Of a stretch of DNA of 64,000 bases, positions 57,801 through 64,000 are shown piece by piece. Origin of the DNA: Artemia franciscana (Eukaryota > Arthropoda > Branchiopoda > Anostraca > Artemiidae); contig NC_088882.1 in assembly GCF_032884065.1 (NCBI RefSeq), positions 37,244,519 through 37,308,518 of the forward strand, written 5' to 3'. The position numbers and the translations under genes were made by a program. The notes beneath the pieces are model-generated. The model did not search any database. It was not told where the DNA came from and saw only the letters and a program-made list of their open reading frames with translations. Position 1 is the first letter of the stretch; the number at the start of each line of letters is the position of its first letter.

Positions 57801-60049
57801 TTTTGGGTGTGGAATTGGGGAGGGTGTGGAAGGACGGTTAAGTTTGGAAAATTGAAAAAAATGAGGTATATTTAACTTACGAAAGGGTTATCGGTTTTTA
57901 ATGAAATTTTATATTTAGAAGAACCTCGTGTCTCCGAGCTCGTATTTTAAAGCCCGACCTGATCTGGTGACATTGGGGGTGTTGGAGGGGGAAACCGGAA
58001 ATCTTGGAAAACGCTTAGAGTGGAGGGGTCATAATGAAACTTTCTGGGAAGAAGCTCTTGATTCTCTCGACCTCGTCACAAGTGCCATATGAGCTCTTGT
58101 TGAATGAAGAAATATAGTTATTAGTATAGTTTTATGAAAAAGGTATAGTGGGAGTATATTTTTTTTTAATTAATAAACAGTTTGTTGAGAGTCAAAAGAG
58201 TGGAGAGATCGGAATGAACCTTGGTGGGAAAATTAAGCAAAAGTCCTAGATACGTGATCGACATAACCGGATTGGATCCGCTCTCTTTGGAGGAGTTGGG
58301 AGGGCGTTAATTCGTAAAATTAGAAAAACGAGGTATATTTAACTTACGAACGAGTTACCGAATCTTAACGAAATTTGATATTTAGAAGGACGTCGTAACT
58401 CAGACCCCTTATTTTAAATCCTGACGGGATCCAATGTCAATGGGGGAGTTTGGGGGATGGAACTTGGTGGGAAGAAGCTCTTGGCTCTTCCGACTGTGCC
58501 ATATGAGTGCCATACGAGCTGTTGGCTCTTGTTGAATGAAGAAATGTAGTTTATCAGTAGATTTTTTTTAATGAAAAAGGTATAGTGGGAGTAGCACATC
58601 ATGTGCTACTAGCTAGCACATCATGTATTTTGCTCATTTCAAACATAGGATTCAAATATACATTTTAATGGAAAGATTTCCACCTTACTGATATGATAGT
58701 TATACAAGATTTGCATTGTACATAATTTTATGTCTTCTGGACTGTACCTTTTCTACCCACAACTCTCCCACGTTGCTAATTCAGAATGTAAGTGAAAACG
58801 GTGGGGATTACGGGCAAACTGGATGGCCGAGTTGTATCAGGGGTCAACGGTCAAATTTAGTTTATTCTCAACGTTTGCTTTCCATCTAGATCGTATTCCA
58901 TCTGTGGATTGTATGTGGTTGACAGGCTCATCCTGGAGGGAGAAAGCCTCGAAGTTCATCTGTTTAGCCAGTTCTTTTACTCTCCGACCTTTGCCATTTA
59001 ACGAACGAATAATCGGTTGAAGGCAAAGGATTGCAGCACTCTAATATCAGACGCATTGTTGCCCTCCCTTGATTGTTCATATAAGCTATGTTTATTAATA
59101 TGTAGTTTGCAAATAAATTAATCACTTAGTCAGTACTGAATTAATTGCAGTTCTTGGATATCACACTGTATTAACATTTTTTAGACAAACTCATATTTAA
59201 GTAATAACCTGCACAAGCTCAATCTTAAGAATTGCAATTACATTACAAGCTCAAGGTTTTAAAATTAAGAAAGTTTTTGTAAAAAAAATTGGTTGTTCTG
59301 CTCTTTATTTAGAAAAAAAAAGAAATAAAGGGTTCGTTGAATCACAAGAAAAATACCTCAGATTGGCTCTTACAAATTTGTCACCAAGGCAACATACATT
59401 AAAACTAAATATATAGTGAGTAATTAGGGTTAAGTGTCAAAAGTTGAATTGACTGTCCAATAAATTTAATTTATTTTTGAGTGAACTTCACTTTATTTCA
59501 ATTTTTCCCCTTGCAGATAACCCAAGAAGCCACACTGTGAAAAAACCGTTCGAATGTGATATGTGCAGGAAATGTTTTCCTACGAATTCTCTTTTAATTC
59601 GTCATCAAACAACGCATAGTGGAGAAAAACCTTTCAAACGTGATATGTGTGATAAAACATTCCGCGTAAAATGCAATCTATCTTCTCATCGAAGAACTCA
59701 TACTGGAGAAAAACCTTTCAAATGTGACATGTGTGATAAAACATTCTGCAAAAATTCTCACCTAACTTATCATCGAAGAAGTCACACTGGAGAAAAACCT
59801 TTCAAATGTGACGTATGTGATAAAACATTCGATCAAAAATCGAACCTATCGAAACATCAAGTAACTCACACTGAGGAAAAACCTTTCAAATGTTTGACAT
59901 GTCAGAAAGCATTTCGTCAAAAATCTCATCTATCTGATCATCAAAGAATTCATACCGGAGAAAAACCTTACAAATGTTTGACATGTCAGAAAGCATTTCG
60001 TCAAATATCTCATCTATCTGATCATCAAAGAATTCATACTAGAAAATAA
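48812..60049 (+). CDS. C2H2 zinc-finger protein, four exons, 301 aa
   Basis: Coding exons 48812-48854, 50336-50506, 52069-52227 and 59517-60049 join with the same phase (a G carried over each time). The start ATG has AAG before it and G after, and in-frame stops precede it. The N-terminal 124 residues are acidic and Ser/Pro-rich, with ITAVKQEIEDPLPN and NPVKPEPNADVD, typical of linkers in arthropod zinc-finger proteins; no ZAD, BTB or SCAN domain is seen. Six fingers follow at about 136-158, 164-186, 192-214, 220-242, 248-270 and 276-298, joined by TGEKP-type linkers. It is a probable nuclear DNA-binding regulator with unknown target. Finger 2 lacks its first Cys. A stop in the linker after finger 6 leaves a seventh finger untranslated. 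Confidence 0.85.
48855..50335. other. Zinc-finger gene intron 1
   Basis: AT-rich. No transposon or gene recognised. Confidence 0.6.
50336..50506 (+). CDS. Zinc-finger gene, coding exon 2
   Basis: Acceptor TTTCTTTTTAG, donor CTGTG|GTATGC. Encodes an acidic, Asn/Pro-rich linker (NDDKSLFGYTNPILLP, ISTKLEPNSNPVKPEP). No domain is recognised. Confidence 0.8.
50507..52068. other. Zinc-finger gene intron 2
   Basis: AT-rich with no element recognised. The minus frame 51127-51312 is not supported. Confidence 0.6.
52069..52227 (+). CDS. Zinc-finger gene, coding exon 3
   Basis: Acceptor CTTTCGTAG, donor AAAG|GTATGT. 159 nt, so skipping it would keep the frame. Encodes a Ser-rich linker (PKDESSNNNK, SLLASSSATFADCK, HLKIESQSGEDK). 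Confidence 0.8.
52505..54032. repeat. G-rich tandem-array element, block D1 (in intron 3)
   Basis: Complete-looking copy: left end TTATGGCACTTGGTATTAAC with the CACTTGGT/ACCAAGTG hairpin (most of the usual left leader deleted), about four to five units, and the closing tail from 53886 (CCGACCGGCATTAAG) to AGCTCTTAGCTCTT. Confidence 0.85.
54033..55612. repeat. G-rich tandem-array element, block D2 (in intron 3)
   Basis: It starts inside a unit directly after the D1 tail, runs about five units, and ends with its own tail (CCGACCGGCATTAAGCCTC near 55493, CCTCGTCACAAG at 55591-55602). It is a second element without its left end. Confidence 0.8.
55613..56490. other. AT-rich stretch of intron 3
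   Basis: No gene or repeat. The 120-codon frame at 56289-56651 runs into the array edge and has no motif. Confidence 0.55.
56491..58095. repeat. G-rich tandem-array element, block E (in intron 3)
   Basis: The left end (GTGGCACTTAT...GGCATATATAGCGATCG) is interrupted by about 80 bp of AT-rich sequence. About five units follow, the last interrupted by the tRNA-like segment. It ends with GACCTCGTCACAAGTGCCAT at 58070-58089. Confidence 0.8.
57653..57723 (+). tRNA. tRNA-like sequence, probable pseudogene (Pro-like body)
   Basis: TGGTCTAGGGGTATGAT forms a D arm and A box. TTCGC-TTTTGAT-GCGAG makes an anticodon arm whose loop would read TTG. CAGGGTCGATTCCCGG is a T arm with a shortened loop. The body resembles eukaryotic tRNA-Pro, but the anticodon position differs and the acceptor strands do not pair well, so a pseudogene or SINE head is more likely than a working tRNA. 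Confidence 0.5.
58096..58600. repeat. Array block F within a duplicated segment (in intron 3)
   Basis: One array unit with a tail fragment (about 58197-58530) is flanked by two copies of the same non-array sequence: TGAATGAAGAAATATAGTTA...GGTATAGTGGGAGTA at 58094-58153 and, slightly changed, at 58532-58593. Confidence 0.7.
58601..59516. other. 3' end of intron 3
   Basis: No element recognised. Confidence 0.55.
59517..60049 (+). CDS. Zinc-finger gene, exon 4 with six C2H2 fingers
   Basis: Acceptor CCCCTTGCAG ends at 59516. Encodes DNPRSHTVKKPF then six 28-residue finger-linker units and the TAA at 60047. Fingers 1 and 3-6 keep both Cys and both His; finger 2 reads FKRDMC where FKCDMC is expected. 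Fingers 5 and 6 are almost identical at the DNA level (84-bp repeat), a recent duplication. Confidence 0.92.
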
Positions 60050-60139
60050 CGTTTCGAATGTGGTATGTGTGAGAAAACGTTCTGCAACAAATACCACCTA
60101 TCTTATCATCAAAGAACTCATTCTGGTGAACAATGTTAG
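60050..60139 (+). pseudogene. Untranslated seventh zinc finger after the stop
   Basis: In frame after TAA, 29 codons give a complete C2H2 finger (FECGMCEKTFC, YHLSYHQRTH, SGEQC) before a TAG at 60137. The stop sits where the linker Lys-Pro would be. A more decayed finger-like stretch may follow (60180-60250). Confidence 0.8.
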
Positions 60140-60984
60140 ATATGTTTCTGAAAAAGTAATTTATTTAAGTATGATATATACATGCAACGTTTTACTTTTA
60201 GTGTCCAATTATCTCGTCAGAAAAGAAATCTGAGGAAAAACGGTTTGAATTTGTGAATGTGTAAGTGTGTTATACATATATTCAATGTCAAAGTTTTCTT
60301 GTCAAAGATGTATTAGGCTCTTTGTAATTTCAAAGTTATGTATGCTCATGTCAATTAGTTGCCTTTGTCAAACTTATTGTATGTATTTTAAATGTTGCTT
60401 TTATGTTTTTTTTTATATGACCGGCTCCTTTCTGTTCCTAAATTTACTAAAAGAACAAACCTCAATCTTATTTAATGTAAAGATCAATTCATTTTTGCTA
60501 GCATAAGTGAATCCACTGAACATAAATAATGATATTTTTTTTTTGCAGATTATCTGAAACATATTTTGATTCGGTAAGATTGTTGGCTGTTTTGGTTTTG
60601 TAGTTTGAACCTTGGAGCACATCACACCGATTCCTTTAAGAAAGGTTGTATAGTTTAAAGAAAAATTCGTTAACCTATCCCTAACTTTTGGGTTTACCCT
60701 TGGAGAAATCGTATTTATGCATTCCTAGAATATATTCGTGACCTTTGTTTGGAACTTAAGTTGTATTAATGACACAATGTTTTATTTTGTAAGCATGGAA
60801 TTCTTTATGAGATAGTATTCTTCAAATCTGTTTTCCCGGAGCATCTGAACAAAGACACTCTTCACTGTAGTAAGCATAACACATGTGATATTTGAAGATC
60901 TTCATGGTGTCCACCTTAAGACATAATTGACCAATATCCAATAAATGTTGGATTTGGAAAAACAAATCTTGCTTCTGGTTTTTA
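60140..60984. other. Downstream region of the zinc-finger gene (3' UTR candidate)
   Basis: AATAAA at about 60940 is the clearest polyadenylation signal on the + strand, with ATAAAT near 60522 as an alternative. Otherwise anonymous. Confidence 0.4.
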
Positions 60985-63178
60985 TAGCACTTGGCATTAA
61001 CCAAGTGACATATAGCAATCGCAAATTCTGTCTGTCGGTCCCGGTTTTGCTACTTTAGGCACTTCCAGGTAATCTAGGACGATGAAATTTGGCAGGCGGA
61101 TCAGGGACCGGACCAGATTAAAGTAGAAATAGTCTTTTTCCCGATTTGACCATCTGGGGGAGGAGTGGGGGGCCCGTTAATTCGGAAATAATAGAAAAAT
61201 TGAAGCATTTTTAACTTACGAATGGTTGATCAGATCTTAATGAAATTTGATGTTTGGAAGGATATCGTGTCTCAGAGCTGTTATTTTAAATCTCGACCGG
61301 ATCTGGTGATATTGGGGGGAGTTGGGAGGGGGAAACCTTAAATCTTGGAAAACACTTAGAGTGGAGGGATCGGGATGAAACTTGGTGGGAAAAATAAGCT
61401 CAAGTCCTAGATGCATGATTGACATAACCTCATTTTACTTCATTTTGAGGTAATTGGGGGGGGGGGTATTCTGAAAAATTAAAAAAAAAATAAAAACTAA
61501 AAAATGAGGTATTTTTAACTTACTAACAGGTAATCGGATCTCAATGAAATTTGATATTTAGAAGGATATCGTGTCTAAGGGCTCTTGTTTCAAATCCCGA
61601 CCAGATCTGGTGACATTGGGGGGGGGAGTTGGGAGGGGGAACTTAAAACTTGGAACACACTTAGAGTGGAGGGATTGGGATGAAACTTGGTGGGGAAAAT
61701 AAGCACAAGTCCTAGATACATGATTGACATAATCGGAACGGATCCGCTCTCTTTGGGGTAGTTTGGTGGGGGGGGGGCTGTAATTCTGAAAAATTAGAAA
61801 AAATGGGGTATTTTTAACTTACGAACGGGTGATCCGATCTCAATGAAATTTGATATTTAGAAGGATATCCTTTCTCAAAGCTCTTATTTTAAGCCGCGAC
61901 CGGATCTGGTGACATTGGGGGGAGTTTGGGAGGGGAAACATAAAATGATGTAAAACGCTTAGATTGGAGGGATCGGGATGAAACTTGGTGGGAAAAATAA
62001 GCAAAAGTCTTAGATACATGATTTACATAATTGGAACGGATCCGCTCTATTGGGGGCGGGGGGTGTAATTCTGAAAAATTTGAAAAAATAACGTATTTTC
62101 AACTTATGAAGGAGTTATCGGATCTTAATGAAATTTGATATGTAGAAGGACCTCGTAACTCAGATCTCTTATTTTATATCTCAACCGGATCCAGCGTAAT
62201 TGGGGGGGGGGCAGTCTGGGGTACTGGAAATCTTTGAAAATACTCAAAGCGGTGAGGTCATGATGAAACTGGATGGGAAGAATAAAAACCTGTCTAAGAT
62301 ACGTGACTGACATAACCGGATCTGCTCTATTTGGTGGAGTTGGGGGGGGGGGGTAATTTTTAAAAATTGAGGTATTTGTAACTTACGAAACGGTGACCCA
62401 GATCTTAAGGAAATTTGATATTTAGAAGGATCTTGTGCTTTAAAGCTCTTAATTTTATATTCCGACCAGATCCTGTGACATTGGGAGGATTGGAGGGGGA
62501 AACTGAAATTCTTGGAAAACGTGAAAATTGGGGTATTTTTATCTTACGAATAGGTGATCGGATATCAATTCAATTTGATATTTAGAAGGATTTCATGTCT
62601 CAGAGCTCTTATTTCAAATCCCGACCAGATCTTTTGACATTGGGGGGAGTTGGAGGGGGAAATCCTGGAAAACACTTTGAGTGGAGGAATCGGGATGAAG
62701 CTTGGTGGATAGAATAAGCACATGTCCTTGATACGTGATTGACGGAACAGTACTGGATTCGCTCTCTTTGGGGGACTTGGGGGGAGGGGTTCAGTTATTT
62801 GACGAGTTTGGTTCTTTTGGACGTGCTAGGACCATGAAAATTTTTAGCCGTGTCAGGGAGCTGCACAAATTGACTTGAGGAAGTCGTTTTCCCAGATTCG
62901 ACCATCTGGAGGGCTAAAGGGAGAGGAAAAAATTAGAAAAAATTAGGTATTTGTAACATACAAGTGGGTGATCGGATCTTAATGAATTTTGATGTTTAGA
63001 AGGACATCGTGACTCAGAGCTCTTATTTTATATCCTGACTGGCATTAAGCCTCTGATATTCCCTTTAAATCAATCTATTGATTCATAGAATTTTGTTAGA
63101 GCTTATACTGTATGATCTCTTGGCTCTTAGCTCTTCATGGCCCGTCACAAGTGCCATATGAGCTCTTAGCTCTTGTTC
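60985..63178. repeat. G-rich tandem-array element, block G (most complete copy)
   Basis: Left end TATAGCACTTGGCATTAACC, a leader of about 200 bp (GTCTGTCGGTCCCGG, ACGATGAAATTTGGCAGGC, CGATTTGACCATCTGGGGG), then about six units with spacing near 300, 300, 285 and 280 bp. It closes with CTGGCATTAAGCCTC, an AGAGCTTATA hairpin remnant and CACAAGTGCCATATGAGC. The left ATRGCACTTG and right CAAGTGCCAT are inverted subterminal repeats. No ORF is conserved. Confidence 0.88.
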
Positions 63179-64000
63179 TAAATATTTTAATTATCTATGG
63201 CTTCAGTTTCAGTTCAATAGTTCCTGGGCCTTTTTCTTTGTAAAAACAACAAATCATCCTATTAGATAACTGCCTTGAGATTCTTTTATGTTTTGGTTTT
63301 CATTGCACAATTGTCATTAAGATCTCACCCCTTCTTGGGGATTGTAACTTATTATTATAGGTTTGAGCCAATACAATTATTTACTAATTATTTTTTTTGA
63401 TGTGTGCCTTTGAATTTAATAAGTTATATACTTTGTTGGTGCATTAGAAGCGAAAAATTGTTTAAACACAATCTACATATTGTTTAAACAGAATAAACAG
63501 TATGTTGTTCTTTATCTATGGTTTGTGATTATAAATTATTTTATCCAAAAGATATAAACCTTTAACGTTAACCGTTTATTTCTTATCCAGTCCGTGCATC
63601 TTTGCAACCAACCTGTCATCGTTTTTCTTTCTATATCTGCAACCTCTTCTACTCTTTTTAGGGTTTGCGTTTTATGAATTTTAAGGCAAAACTAGGAAGT
63701 CCTTGGGCCAGAGAGATCTTGATATACATTTAATTTTTGTCTTGTGATGAAGGGTCCATAAACGATTTTTTTTTTTCTTTTTTGTATAGACACGTTAAAA
63801 ATGGAACGAAAAGATTCAGAAGAAATTTTTTCCCGGTAAAACTAAAACAATTGAAGCTCATTGCTTAAGCCAAAGGAAATAACGGTTTGTTATGAGGAAA
63901 AAAGATATTAGAGAGCCAAAAAAAAAACCTTTGAAACTTTGATAATTTATTTTTTACTTACACCTGTGAGTTCCTGGCAAATTGAAAACCTATTATTAAA
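63179..64000. other. Anonymous DNA at the window end
   Basis: AT-rich. A possible small exon at 63790-63839 (acceptor TTTTGTATAG, then 16 codons to TAA) is in the phase used by the zinc-finger gene but unsupported otherwise. Confidence 0.4.

Overview
ORGANISM. The window looks like nuclear DNA of an intron-rich, repeat-rich, AT-rich invertebrate, most likely an arthropod and possibly a crustacean. It holds two spliced genes with multi-kilobase introns, C2H2 zinc fingers, LINEs of I, CR1-like and RTE-like type, Helentron-like elements and long (TA)n tracts. There is no sign of bacterial gene organisation. The species call is an impression and no search was run. LAYOUT. 1-2798: a G-rich tandem-repeat element split by a 1.77-kb Helentron-like insertion. 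2799-6290: duplicated anonymous DNA and a rearranged LINE piece. 6291-18605: the last three coding exons (+ strand) of a UMP-synthase type gene (orotidine 5'-phosphate decarboxylase domain); its two introns, 6.2 and 5.3 kb, are filled with LINE debris and a hairpin element. 18606-28765: intergenic DNA with several inverted-repeat elements, LINE tails, a long TA tract and a decayed Gypsy-like LTR retrotransposon. 29280-43640: a nest of minus-strand CR1-like LINEs, one of them split by a nearly intact 5.6-kb I-clade LINE (34133-39742) flanked by a 7-bp target-site duplication, followed by a plus-strand RTE-like remnant. 43640-48765: AT-rich DNA, two TA tracts and a G-rich array. 48812-60049: a four-exon C2H2 zinc-finger gene (+ strand, 301 aa) whose third intron carries three blocks of the G-rich array family. 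60985-63178: another array. The rest is anonymous. HOW IT FITS. Only two host genes are supported. The UMPS exons supply the last step of de novo pyrimidine synthesis. The zinc-finger protein is a probable DNA-binding regulator. Almost everything else is transposable-element material, much of it nested, so insertion order can be read directly. No defence system, gene cluster or CRISPR array was found. The most notable items are the Helentron-like element caught in a T|T insertion site inside another repeat, the hairpin-ended tandem-array family, the I-in-CR1 nest, and a zinc-finger gene with an in-frame stop that cuts off a seventh finger.
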